22,942 nt of DNA from Pseudomonadota bacterium (GCA_023410295.1 JAEYPY010000104.1:1-22942), one strand, 5' to 3'. Numbered from the stretch's first letter, positions 6,470-13,340 are shown. Notes: generated from the sequence alone by a model not told the origin. Made by a program: numbers and translations.

Positions 6470-7375
6470 CTACGACGCCGAACCCGCCGCGGCCTGAGCA
6501 CGGCCGGCTTGGTTGAACGCGAGCACGACGGTGCCGCTGCTGCGCTCGATCGAGAAGCGCGCGTCGCGTGCGACGATGGCTTGAAGCACGCTCTGGTACG
6601 AACCCCCGCCCCATGGACGACCGCCGCGGTCGAAGCCGGGCAAATGCGCGATCAGCTTGCGCACGCGCTCCTTGCCGATGAGGCGGAAGTTGTTGGCCTC
6701 GGCGTGCTGGGCGATGAGCTTTGCCGCCTTGCCGTAATCGAGCCGCTGAGTTTGCTCAGCCTGAGCAGGCGCGGCGCGCGAGCGATCATTTGCGGCGGGC
6801 GGCGCGCTCGCCGTCGGCGGCAATTGCGCGACGCTTTCGGTGCGGCCGAACCAGCCGCGCTTGGCCGGCTGATATTGGTACGCCCGCTCGAACTCGCCCT
6901 TCTCGATCACGACATCGACGATGTTGCGGAAGTTCGCCGCGTACGCGGTCGCCGGATCGGTCATTCCGACGCCGATGATGTCGTGCAGCTGCAGGTGATA
7001 GAGCACAGACGAAAAATCGGAATCGAGCGAGAGGATGATTACCTCCTGCAGCCGGTTCTTGTGCTCGTGACGAAGCTCGGCGGCGCGGATGGTGATGTCG
7101 AAATCGGCCGAGCTCGCCTTTTCCTTCCGGATCGCCCGGCACACGGTGGGCTTGAAGCGGCGGCGCTGGAACTCGAGCCGGTAGATGTCGTGCTGAGTGT
7201 TCCAGAACACCTCCTTGACCAGGAAGTTGCGCTTGATCGGCTCCTGCTCGAAGGCTCCGTGCTCCAGCCAAAGCAGCCAATTGTCGATATTTCTGACGAA
7301 CTCTGCCTCCCCGCATTGGCGGTAGAGGTTCTCGAAGTCGACGAGCAGGGCGCTCCTGCGCTGAGGAGAGAACAA
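6470..7375 (-). CDS. NYN-domain (PIN-like) predicted RNase with C-terminal OST-HTH/LOTUS-like domain
   Basis: The 301-aa protein opens with LLVDFENLYRQ (10-20), the hallmark first strand of NYN domains. Acidic residues at D13, D91/D93 (SSADFDITI) and D118/D120 (LSLDSDFSSVL) form the expected metal-binding nuclease centre. A Pro/Ala-rich linker (about 182-212) leads to a winged-helix-like C-terminal region (213-287: YGKAAKLIAQHAEANNF, then a Gly-rich turn and VVLAF), which resembles an OST-HTH/LOTUS RNA-binding domain. The role is probably RNA cleavage or turnover in the cytoplasm; the target is unknown. The start is a TTG at 7373-7375, preceded by GGGAG at 8-base spacing; no earlier ATG is in frame nearby. 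It is divergent from etfB. The C-terminal domain assignment is less sure than the NYN domain. Confidence 0.85.
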   Translation of the reverse strand: MFSPQRRSALLVDFENLYRQCGEAEFVRNIDNWLLWLEHGAFEQEPIKRNFLVKEVFWNTQHDIYRLEFQRRRFKPTVCRAIRKEKASSADFDITIRAAELRHEHKNRLQEVIILSLDSDFSSVLYHLQLHDIIGVGMTDPATAYAANFRNIVDVVIEKGEFERAYQYQPAKRGWFGRTESVAQLPPTASAPPAANDRSRAAPAQAEQTQRLDYGKAAKLIAQHAEANNFRLIGKERVRKLIAHLPGFDRGGRPWGGGSYQSVLQAIVARDARFSIERSSGTVVLAFNQAGRAQAAAGSAS

Positions 7376-7402
7376 ATTCTAGGCTCCCGTTCTTGACGCT
7401 AA

Positions 7403-7410
7403 GTCATAGC
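7403..7410 (-). promoter_or_regulatory. Candidate -10 element of the NYN gene
   Basis: On the minus strand the bases read GCTATGAC, 7 of 8 matches to the Caulobacter vegetative -10 consensus GCTANAWC. It lies 28 bases upstream of the TTG start, which leaves room for the GGGAG ribosome-binding site. No convincing -35 is seen at the right distance. Confidence 0.35.
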
Positions 7411-7452
7411 CGGGCGGGGCCCGCCGCGCCACTGGCGTTCGCGTTCGTCGCA

Positions 7453-7482
7453 TTGACGGGGGGATTTTGGCGCCGCTAGTGT
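7453..7482 (+). promoter_or_regulatory. Candidate housekeeping promoter of etfB-etfA-hbd
   Basis: TTGACGG at 7453-7459 is a perfect match to the Caulobacter -35 consensus TTGACGS. GCTAGTGT at 7475-7482 keeps the GCTA core of the -10 element. The 15-base spacer is one longer than the usual 10-14. The predicted start near 7488 gives a leader of about 48 bases before the etfB ATG. Confidence 0.55.
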
Positions 7483-7535
7483 CCGCGCGCTTTTTCCGCT
7501 CCTCCCAGCGCGCCAATGTCTCAAGGATTTCAACG

Positions 7536-8300
7536 ATGAAGGTGCTCGTCCCGGTCAAGCGGGTGCTCGATTTCAATCTCAAAGTCCGGGTCAAGCCGGA
7601 CGGATCGGGCGTCGATCTCTCCAACCTGAAGATGTCGATCAATCCATTCTGCGAGATCGCGGTCGAAGAAGCCGTGCGCATGAAGGAAGGCGGCGGCGGT
7701 CACGCCAAGGACGCGGCCAAGGAAGTGGTCGCGGTAACGATCGGGCCGGAGCAGGCGCAAGAGACGCTCCGCAACGCGCTCGCCATCGGCGCCGACCGCG
7801 GCATCCTGGTGAAGGCCGAGGGCGAAGTTGAGCCGCTGGCGGTGGCGAAGATTCTGAAGGGCGTGATCGAGGCCGAGAAGCCGGATCTCGTCATTCTCGG
7901 CAAGCAGGCGATCGACGACGACAACAACGCGACGGGCCAGATGCTCGCCGCGCTGCTCGACTGGCCACAAGCGACGTTCGCCTCCAAGATCGTGCTGCAC
8001 GACGGCAAGGCGACGGTGACGCGCGAAGTCGATGGCGGCTTGCAGACGCTCGATGTCGATCTGCCCGCGATCATCACGACGGACCTGCGCTTGAACGAGC
8101 CGCGTTATGCCTCGCTGCCGAACATCATGAAGGCGAAGAAGAAGCCGATCGATGTGAAGGCGCCTGGCGATTTCGGCGTCGACACCGCGCCGCGCCTCAA
8201 GACGATCAAAACCGCCGAGCCGGGCAAGCGCCAGGCCGGCATCAAAGTCAAAACCGCCGCTGAACTGGTCGGCAAGCTCAAAGAAGCGGGGGTCCTCTAA
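7536..8300 (+). CDS. etfB: Electron transfer flavoprotein, beta subunit
   Basis: With EtfA it forms a soluble heterodimer that takes electrons from acyl-CoA dehydrogenases and passes them to ETF-ubiquinone oxidoreductase; the beta chain binds AMP. The 254-aa product has the family's start (MKVLVPVKRV), the stretch VDLSNLKMSINPFCEIAVEE at 28-47, and the dehydrogenase-recognition loop LRLNEPRYASLPNIMKAKKK at about 189-208. The longer frame from 7467 adds 23 residues outside the family, so ATG 7536 is chosen; AAGGA lies about 8 bases upstream. The TAA stop shares its last base with the etfA ATG (TAATG), giving coupled 1:1 synthesis. Confidence 0.97.
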   Translation: MKVLVPVKRVLDFNLKVRVKPDGSGVDLSNLKMSINPFCEIAVEEAVRMKEGGGGHAKDAAKEVVAVTIGPEQAQETLRNALAIGADRGILVKAEGEVEPLAVAKILKGVIEAEKPDLVILGKQAIDDDNNATGQMLAALLDWPQATFASKIVLHDGKATVTREVDGGLQTLDVDLPAIITTDLRLNEPRYASLPNIMKAKKKPIDVKAPGDFGVDTAPRLKTIKTAEPGKRQAGIKVKTAAELVGKLKEAGVL

Positions 8301-9244
8301 TGGCCGTTCTCGTTGTTGCTGAACACGACAACGCGTCCGTGAAGGACGCGACCAATAAGGTCGTCACAGCCGCCAAGGCGATTGGCGGCGATGTCGACGT
8401 GCTTGTGGCAGGCTCGAACGCCGGCGGCGCGGCTGCGGCTGCGGCCAAGATCGACGGCGTGCGCAAGGTGCTGCACGCCGATGGCGCGACGCTGGCCAAG
8501 CAATTGGCCGAAGCCATGGACGCGCTGATCACGCCACTGATGGCGAATTACGACGCTGTGCTCTTCCCTGCCACAACCACCGGCAAGAACGTCGCTCCGC
8601 GCGTGGCGGCCAAGCTCGACGTGATGCAGGTCTCGAACGTCATCGGCGTTGAGAGCGCCGACACGTTCGTGCGCCCGATCTACGCCGGCAACGCCATTCT
8701 CACGGTGCAAGACAGCCAGCCGAAGAAAGTGATCACCGTGCAGCCGACCGCCTTCAAGGCGGCGGGTGAAGGCGCCGGCGCCTCGGTTGAAACCATTGGC
8801 GCGCCGGACGGGCCGTTCAAATCGGCGTTCGTGTCCGAAGAGATGGCCAAGTCGGATCGTCCCGAACTGACCGCCGCCAAGCGCGTGGTCTCGGGCGGAC
8901 GCGCGCTTGGCTCGTCCGAGGAATTCCATCGCGTGCTCGATCCGCTCGCCGACAAGCTCGGCGCCGCCGTTGGCGCTTCGCGCGCGGCGGTCGATGCCGG
9001 CTATGCCCCGAACGATTACCAGGTCGGCCAGACCGGCAAGGTGGTGGCGCCTGAACTCTACGTCGCCGTCGGCATTTCCGGCGCGATCCAGCACTTAGCG
9101 GGCATGAAGGACAGCAAGGTCATCGTCGCCATCAACAAGGACGAAGACGCGCCGATCTTCCAAGTCGCCGACTACGGCCTCGTCGCGGACTACAAGGCCG
9201 CTGTGCCGGAGCTCATGGACGAGCTGACCAAGGCTGGGGTGTGA
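8300..9244 (+). CDS. etfA: Electron transfer flavoprotein, alpha subunit
   Basis: Partner of EtfB; its C-terminal domain holds the FAD that carries electrons from beta-oxidation to the quinone pool. The 314-aa length is standard. The FAD-binding half shows RPELTAAKRVVSGGRALGS at about 194-212, then GASRAAVDAGY, VGQTGKVVAPELYVAVGIS and INKDEDAPIFQVADYGLV, all characteristic of the alpha subunit. It overlaps etfB by one base, and hbd follows after 110 bases. This etfB-etfA-hbd order is common in alphaproteobacteria and points to fatty-acid or hydroxybutyrate metabolism. A hairpin without a T-run follows the stop at 9247-9277. Confidence 0.97.
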   Translation: MAVLVVAEHDNASVKDATNKVVTAAKAIGGDVDVLVAGSNAGGAAAAAAKIDGVRKVLHADGATLAKQLAEAMDALITPLMANYDAVLFPATTTGKNVAPRVAAKLDVMQVSNVIGVESADTFVRPIYAGNAILTVQDSQPKKVITVQPTAFKAAGEGAGASVETIGAPDGPFKSAFVSEEMAKSDRPELTAAKRVVSGGRALGSSEEFHRVLDPLADKLGAAVGASRAAVDAGYAPNDYQVGQTGKVVAPELYVAVGISGAIQHLAGMKDSKVIVAINKDEDAPIFQVADYGLVADYKAAVPELMDELTKAGV

Positions 9245-9246
9245 GG

Positions 9247-9277
9247 ATGGAGCGAGGACGGCACGTCCCGGCTCCAT
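9247..9277 (+). other. Strong stem-loop just after etfA
   Basis: ATGGAGC (9247-9253) pairs with GCTCCAT (9271-9277), and GGACG (9256-9260) with CGTCC (9264-9268), around a GCA loop and a 2+2 internal loop. There is no run of T after it, so it is not a classic terminator. It may stabilise the etfBA message or limit read-through into hbd. Confidence 0.5.
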
Positions 9278-9354
9278 AGAGCCCTTGCGCCGGCGGCGCG
9301 CGTCACTATGCTGCACTGCAACAAGGTTTGCATTTCAGCAGGGCCTGATGGCCT

Positions 9355-10245
9355 ATGGCCGGCAAGATGACGAATATTAAGACGGTCGGCGTCATCGGCG
9401 CCGGACAGATGGGCAACGGCATCGCGCACGTATGCGCGCTCGCCGGCTACGACGTACTGCTCAACGACGCCGATCCGCCGCGCATCGATGCAGCGATCCA
9501 GGTCATTGCTAAGAATATGGGCCGCCAGGTCCATCGCGAAACCATCACCCAAGCGGCGATGGACGAAGGCCTGAAGCGCATCAAGGCGGCGCCCAAAATG
9601 GCCGACTTCGGCGCGGCCGATCTTGTGATCGAGTCGATCGTCGAACAGAGCGATGCGAAGAAGAAGGTGTTCGCCGATCTGCGCGCGGCCCTGAAACCCG
9701 AAGCGATCCTTGCTTCGAACACGTCGTCGATCTCGATTACACGCCTCGCCGCCACCACCGACCGCGCCGACAAGTTCATCGGCCTTCACTTCATGAACCC
9801 GGCGCCGGTGATGGAGCTGGTGGAAGTGATCCGCGGCCTCGCCACGAGCCAAGAGACTTACGACACCTGCGTCACCTTCATCGAAAGCCTCGGCAAGACC
9901 ATCGCCAACGCCGAGGACTTCCCCGCGTTCATCGTCAACCGCGTGCTGGTGCCGATGATCAACGAGGCGATCTACACGCTCTATGAAGGCGTGGGATCGG
10001 TCGATGCGATCGACAAGGCGATGAAGCTCGGCGCGCACCATCCGATGGGTCCGCTCGAGCTCGCGGACTTCATCGGTCTCGATACCTGCCTCTCGATCAT
10101 GCAGGTGCTTTACGAGGGCCTTGCGGACTCCAAGTATCGCCCCTGTCCGCTGCTGGTGAAGTACGTTGAAGCCGGCTGGCTCGGTCGCAAGACCCAGCGC
10201 GGCTTCTACGATTATCGCACCGATCCGCCGACGCCCACGCGCTAG
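9355..10245 (+). CDS. hbd: 3-hydroxybutyryl-CoA dehydrogenase (3-hydroxyacyl-CoA dehydrogenase family)
   Basis: Oxidises 3-hydroxyacyl-CoA with NAD(P), or runs in reverse from acetoacetyl-CoA, in fatty-acid, polyhydroxybutyrate or aromatic degradation pathways. The 296-aa protein has the Rossmann motif GAGQMG at 15-20. Ser124, His145 (GLHFMNPAP), Glu157 (MELVEV) and Asn195 (NRV) occupy the known catalytic spacing, with the His-Glu pair 12 residues apart. It is about the normal length for single-domain members. The start at 9355 has AGGG 11 bases upstream; a start at Met5 (9367) is also possible. It probably belongs with etfBA. Its stop overlaps the convergent DUF938 gene by four bases (CTAG). 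Confidence 0.93.
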   Translation: MAGKMTNIKTVGVIGAGQMGNGIAHVCALAGYDVLLNDADPPRIDAAIQVIAKNMGRQVHRETITQAAMDEGLKRIKAAPKMADFGAADLVIESIVEQSDAKKKVFADLRAALKPEAILASNTSSISITRLAATTDRADKFIGLHFMNPAPVMELVEVIRGLATSQETYDTCVTFIESLGKTIANAEDFPAFIVNRVLVPMINEAIYTLYEGVGSVDAIDKAMKLGAHHPMGPLELADFIGLDTCLSIMQVLYEGLADSKYRPCPLLVKYVEAGWLGRKTQRGFYDYRTDPPTPTR

Positions 10246-10853
10246 GTTTCGGCGCGAGCGAACACCAGCATCAGATTATTCGCCGGCATCTCGACGATCT
10301 CGCGCAAGGCGAGCCCCTCGGCCTGCGCCGCCGCTTCCACCTCGCCGACGTCGCGCACACCAAAGCGCGGATCGCGCGCCTTAAGCCAGTCCTCGAACGC
10401 TTCGTTCGAAGGCGCTGTGTGACGTCCATCGCGCTTGTAAGGCCCGTAGGTGATGAGTTGGCCGTGCGGGGCCAGCAATCGCGCTGCGCCCGCCATCAGC
10501 CCCAGCGTCGCCGCCCACGGCGAGATGTGGATCATGTTGATGGCGATGAGCGCATCGTAGCGCTCGTCTTCCACGCCCCACTCGGCCGCACTCACGTCGA
10601 TCTCGATCGGCGCCAGCACGTTTCCTGCGCCTTCGGCGGCAATCCAAGCCGCAATGCTGCCGCGCGCGGCCGCATCGGGATCACTTGGCTGCCAGAGCAA
10701 CCCCGGCATGGCGCGTGCGAAGAAGACCGCGTGCTCGCCTGTGCCCGCGGCAAGCTCCAGCACGCGCGCGTTCGCCGGCAATACGCGGTGCAGCACGGCC
10801 AGGATGGGCTCGCGGTTGCGGGCGGTCGACGGCGCGTGCTGGCGGGCATCCAT
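10242..10853 (-). CDS. DUF938 family predicted SAM-dependent methyltransferase
   Basis: The 203-aa protein shows the DUF938 pattern: RNREPILAVLHRVLP near 12-26, motif I VLELAAGTGEHAVFFA at 31-46, WQPSDPD at 54-60, INMIHISPW in the middle, LLAPHGQLITYGPY and the C-terminal PANNLMLVFAR. Motif I is the S-adenosylmethionine-binding loop of class I methyltransferases. The substrate of this family is not known to me. The protein is cytoplasmic, without a signal. It is divergent from the small membrane protein gene at 10948 and overlaps the end of hbd by four bases on the opposite strand. The family call is firm; the activity is inferred from motif I. Confidence 0.9.
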   Translation of the reverse strand: MDARQHAPSTARNREPILAVLHRVLPANARVLELAAGTGEHAVFFARAMPGLLWQPSDPDAAARGSIAAWIAAEGAGNVLAPIEIDVSAAEWGVEDERYDALIAINMIHISPWAATLGLMAGAARLLAPHGQLITYGPYKRDGRHTAPSNEAFEDWLKARDPRFGVRDVGEVEAAAQAEGLALREIVEMPANNLMLVFARAET

Positions 10854-10912
10854 AGGCTTTCAAAGCATGCGCGCGCGGCTGGGGAAAGCTTCGCGCAATC
10901 GGCTCGGCGCCC

Positions 10913-10940
10913 GTGACGGCGCGGGCGCGGCGGTTAGGAT
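10913..10940 (+). promoter_or_regulatory. Candidate promoter of the small membrane protein gene
   Basis: GTGACGG (10913-10919), 13 bases, GTTAGGAT (10933-10940). The -35 matches TTGACGS at 6 of 7; the -10 is weaker. Initiation would be only a few bases before the ATG at 10948, so the message could be leaderless. The AGGA inside the -10 could instead be a ribosome-binding site. Confidence 0.3.
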
Positions 10941-10947
10941 GCGAGCC

Positions 10948-11436
10948 ATGGCAGAGCGGCCGATCCCCCGGCGCATACCGCCACTCATGTGGCGCGCGCC
11001 CGCGTTCGTGTGGACGCCGCTCGCGCTCGCCCTGGCGATTGGCTGGCCGGCCGGGCTTTTCTACCAGGAGCCGACGTTGCAGCGTGTGGCGCTGATCGCC
11101 GGCGCCATCGTGTTCGCGCTCGCGCTGGTGACGCTCGGCGTCAGCTGGGCGACGGGAAAAGCGCCGCGCACGCGCCGCGTCGTGGTGTTGCATGTCGTGC
11201 TTGCGGGCGCCTTCACGGCGCTTACGGCGCCCTTCGCGCTAACCGGACTCATCTCCGCAGCCGTCGGCGAAGGCGTCACGCTGACGCCCGGCATGGCCTT
11301 CGCGCTGACGCCGCTGGCGCTGCTGCTCGGGCTTCCCATCACGCTCATCTCGGCGATGCTGTTCGCTTGGATCGCGCTGAAGCGTCCGCCGCTTGAGGAA
11401 GACCTCGTCGGCTTCGACGTGCAGCCGTTCCGCTAG
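10948..11436 (+). CDS. Small integral membrane protein, 162 aa, unknown function
   Basis: Four hydrophobic segments are visible, near 20-39, 46-68, 78-103 and 116-143, with basic residues between the second and third (KAPRTRR at 71-77) and an acidic C-terminal tail (PPLEEDLVGFDVQPF). No catalytic or transporter motif is seen and I do not recognise the family. The frame is open far upstream to 10654, but that part runs antisense to the DUF938 gene and lacks membrane-protein character. ATG 10948, with AGGA about 10 bases before it, is the sensible start. It ends in a four-base CTAG overlap with the convergent dioxygenase gene. Confidence 0.75.
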   Translation: MAERPIPRRIPPLMWRAPAFVWTPLALALAIGWPAGLFYQEPTLQRVALIAGAIVFALALVTLGVSWATGKAPRTRRVVVLHVVLAGAFTALTAPFALTGLISAAVGEGVTLTPGMAFALTPLALLLGLPITLISAMLFAWIALKRPPLEEDLVGFDVQPFR

Positions 11437-12104
11437 CGCGCCCACATGCGCAAGAGATTTGAGATCGCCTTATCGAGCCGCAGCACTTCTTCGCGCGGCG
11501 CGCCAGCACCAGCAACGCGTTCACGCGCCACGGAGAGATCGAACAAAATCTCGCGCTGGCCTGCATCCGCGACGAAACTCTCCACCCATCCCACCGCCGC
11601 TAAACGCGCGCCGCGCGTCACCGGCGCGACGTGGTGGATCGAGCCCGCGGGATAGAGGATGGCGTCGCCCGCATCGAGTGCGATCTCCTGCTCGCCAAGC
11701 GCGGTTTCGACCACGAGCGCGCCGCCATCATAGCTCTCGCGATCGGCAAGAAAGATCGTGAACGCGAGATCAGTGCGGAGTTTGTCGTCGCTTGGCCCCA
11801 TCAGTGCATCGTCGGTGTGAGCGCCGTAGGTCATGCCCGGCTCGTAGCGCGAGAACATAAGCCGCGTGAGCCGCTTCGGCCGCGCCGCGATCTCGAACAA
11901 CGGATGGCGCCGCAGCGCTTCAACGACAAAGCGCTCCAGCGCCTGCACCTTGGGATCGGCGCCGCTCGCTTGCAGATTTTCCTTCACTGCGCGCGCGGCC
12001 GCGCCTGCGGTGCGCTTACCTGAATCCCAGCTGAACGAGTCCAGCTCAGCGCGCACTTTTTGCAGGTCTTCGGGCGCCAAAACTTCTTGAAGTATCAGAC
12101 TCAC
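11433..12104 (-). CDS. PKHD-type Fe(II)/2-oxoglutarate dioxygenase (PiuC/YbiX family)
   Basis: The 223-aa length is right for PiuC/YbiX. The double-stranded beta-helix core shows the iron triad H96-T-D98 (YGAHTDD) and H157 (SIHHVAPVTRG), and Arg164 or Arg167 is likely to bind 2-oxoglutarate. RYEPGMTYGAH and AGDAILYPAGS are conserved surroundings. These enzymes resemble prolyl/lysyl hydroxylases. Members in Pseudomonas and E. coli are linked to iron uptake, but their substrate is not established. The start is a GTG at 12102-12104 with GGAAGGG at 7-base spacing. It is divergent from the collagen-like lipoprotein genes; no TonB receptor gene is visible beside it, unlike the usual piuC setting. 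Confidence 0.9.
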   Translation of the reverse strand: MSLILQEVLAPEDLQKVRAELDSFSWDSGKRTAGAAARAVKENLQASGADPKVQALERFVVEALRRHPLFEIAARPKRLTRLMFSRYEPGMTYGAHTDDALMGPSDDKLRTDLAFTIFLADRESYDGGALVVETALGEQEIALDAGDAILYPAGSIHHVAPVTRGARLAAVGWVESFVADAGQREILFDLSVARERVAGAGAPREEVLRLDKAISNLLRMWAR

Positions 12105-12173
12105 GTTGCAACCCTTCCAAGCGAGCGAGGACGCAGCTTCAAGGCGATGTAATCGCTGAAAGGAAGGAAACCC

Positions 12174-12380
12174 ATGGTTTCATTGAAGCTCAAGCGCTGG
12201 CGCACAGTCGGCGCCGCCGTCGCGCTAGTTGGCGTTAGCGGCTGCTACGCGCATGGCCATGGCGGCTACGGCGGCTATTACGATGGCGGCTATCACGGCG
12301 AGCGTGGAGAACGCGGCGAACGCGGAGAGCGAGGCGAACGCGGTGAGCGCGGCGAGCGCGGCGAACGCGGCCGGGGCTAA
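12174..12380 (+). CDS. Small lipoprotein with (Gly-Glu-Arg)8 collagen-like tail
   Basis: The 68-aa product has a lipoprotein signal with lipobox V-S-G-C (Cys24), a Gly/Tyr/His-rich segment (25-41) and eight exact GER triplets (42-65), ending GRG. The N-terminus (LKLKRWRTVG) matches that of the next lipoprotein (LKLKHWRAVG), and Cys24 is at the same position, so the two are related. The repeats use mixed synonymous codons (GGC/GGA/GGT, GAG/GAA, CGC/CGT/CGA), which argues for selection on the protein rather than DNA slippage alone. The ribosome-binding site AAGGAAGG is strong. Function unknown. The repeat could form a triple helix, or act as a charge-balanced, RGG-like flexible tail. There is no Pro in the repeat. 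Confidence 0.8.
   Translation: MVSLKLKRWRTVGAAVALVGVSGCYAHGHGGYGGYYDGGYHGERGERGERGERGERGERGERGERGRG
12297..12368 (+). repeat. Eight 9-base units encoding Gly-Glu-Arg
   Basis: Eight consecutive 9-base units each encode GER. The units differ at wobble positions, so the DNA repeat is imperfect while the protein repeat is exact. Confidence 0.9.
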
Positions 12381-12390
12381 GCGCCGTCCC

Positions 12391-12421
12391 TTGTTGCGAA
12401 CGCTTCGCATTATGCTAGAGC
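12391..12421 (+). promoter_or_regulatory. Candidate promoter of the second collagen-like lipoprotein
   Basis: GCTAGAGC at 12414-12421 matches the Caulobacter -10 consensus GCTANAWC at 7 of 8. TTGTTGC at 12391-12397 matches the -35 at 5 of 7 with a 16-base spacer, slightly long. It lies between the two lipoprotein genes, with a start expected near 12427, so the second gene may be expressed on its own. GCGAA-CGC-TTCGC within the spacer is a small palindrome. Confidence 0.45.
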
Positions 12422-12448
12422 TTGCGCCTCGTCCGGTCGGAGGGGTGC

Positions 12449-13273
12449 ATGATCAAGCTGAAACTGAAACATTGGCGGGCCGTCGGGCTGGCGGCTGGCC
12501 TCAGCTTGGTCGCGGCGTGCGGCGGGGAAGCTGGCGAGGCCGGTGAAGCCGGCGAGGGCGGCGAAGGCGGAGAAGCTGGCGAGGCGGGCGCCAGCGCCCC
12601 TACCCCGTCCGCGGCGACCGCCACGGCCCCCGCTGGCGGCGAGGCCGGCGAAGCCGGCGCAGCCAGCGCCTATGCCGGGGTTTCCGGCGATCAGCTGACG
12701 GCGCTTCGGCTCCAACATCTGCGCGGTTTCGTCATGGTCGCGAACGCCGTCGCGGCCGAAGGCCAGCCTGCAGAGGCGGCTGTGCTGGTTCAACAGGGAC
12801 TGCTCGAAGTTTACGACGCCGCGCCCGATCAGTTCGGCGGCCTCAATGCCGATCTCGTCCGCGCCGCGACCGACGCCTCCCTCAACCAAGCGCAATTGAC
12901 CGCGCGCTTGCGCGCGGCTGACACTGAGATTCAGCGTGCGGAAGCCGCGCTCGATGTCGATGACGCGGCCCTCACCGCGCGCCTGATCGATATCGCCACC
13001 GGCCTCTATCAATCGGTCAATCAGGCCGATTACGTCGATCCCATCGAGTATCAGCACAGCCTTGGCGCCGCGCTTGCCGCGCAAAGCGCGCTGAGCGCCG
13101 GCGCGAGCGATCTTCGCGGCGAGAACGGGCGCGCCTTCACCGAAGCTCAGAACGAAGTGCAGCGTTTCGTGGCGTTGTGGCGCGAGCCTGTGGCGCCGGA
13201 GCGGCCGGCGACATACGCGCAAGTGCTGGCGCAAGGCTCGCGCGTGCGACTGGCGCTGTCGCCGTTTCTTTAG
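12449..13273 (+). CDS. Lipoprotein with Gly-Glu-Ala collagen-like repeats and an alpha-helical domain
   Basis: The 274-aa product has lipobox V-A-A-C (Cys24), then Gly-Glu-Ala/Gly triplets at 25-47 and again at 63-70, separated by an Ala/Pro/Thr linker. From about 80 on it is predicted mostly alpha-helical (LTALRLQHLRGFVMVANAV at 83-101, then QPAEAAVLVQQGLLEVY). From memory, lipoproteins with GEGGEG-type leaders and a helical domain recur in alphaproteobacteria, but I cannot name a characterised member. GGAG at 12439 gives a good ribosome-binding site for ATG 12449. The N-terminus is related to the GER lipoprotein upstream. The mature protein is acidic. The stop codon forms the first base triplet of the palindromic heptamer repeat at 13271-13339. 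Confidence 0.8.
   Translation: MIKLKLKHWRAVGLAAGLSLVAACGGEAGEAGEAGEGGEGGEAGEAGASAPTPSAATATAPAGGEAGEAGAASAYAGVSGDQLTALRLQHLRGFVMVANAVAAEGQPAEAAVLVQQGLLEVYDAAPDQFGGLNADLVRAATDASLNQAQLTARLRAADTEIQRAEAALDVDDAALTARLIDIATGLYQSVNQADYVDPIEYQHSLGAALAAQSALSAGASDLRGENGRAFTEAQNEVQRFVALWREPVAPERPATYAQVLAQGSRVRLALSPFL
12521..12589 (+). repeat. Gly-Glu-Ala/Gly triplet-coding repeat
   Basis: This stretch encodes residues 25-47 as successive GEA or GEG triplets after the lipid-anchored Cys24. Codon choice varies between units. A shorter block of the same kind is encoded near 12635-12658. Confidence 0.8.
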
Positions 13274-13339
13274 TCAGTAGTCAGTAGTCGGTGGTAGTCA
13301 GTGCCTTGTCGCTACTGACTATTGGCTACTGACTACTGG
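13271..13339 (+). repeat. Heptanucleotide repeats in inverted array (long hairpin) between convergent genes
   Basis: The left half is built of TAGTCAG units (13271, 13278, a variant at 13285, and again at 13295). The right half is built of CTACTGA/CTACTGG units (13312-13339), their near reverse complements. CAGTAGTCAGTAG (13275-13287) pairs perfectly with 13326-13338, and TAGTCAGT (13295-13302) with 13314-13321, so one long hairpin forms. It fills the space between the lipoprotein stop and the GNAT stop. Confidence 0.85.
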
Positions 13340-13340
13340 C

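Noticed and set aside
6441..6470. Terminator at the T8 run (6450-6457)
   Set aside because: The run is flanked by CCC and GGG with no stem before it on either strand, so it is only a homopolymer; the 103-base gap around it holds otherwise just the hydrolase ribosome-binding site.
9287..9315. Sigma-70 promoter before hbd (TTGCGC-N16-TATGCT)
   Set aside because: The -35 matches only 3 of 6 and the spacer is nearly all G/C; hbd is more simply read as part of the etf transcript.
12229..12546. 105-aa frame overlapping both collagen-like lipoproteins
   Set aside because: It is an alternate frame of the repeat region; the GER and GEA frames have signals, lipoboxes and ribosome-binding sites.
12297..12589. 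CRISPR-like array in the triplet repeats
   Set aside because: The units are 9 bases, lie in frame in coding sequence and have no spacers.
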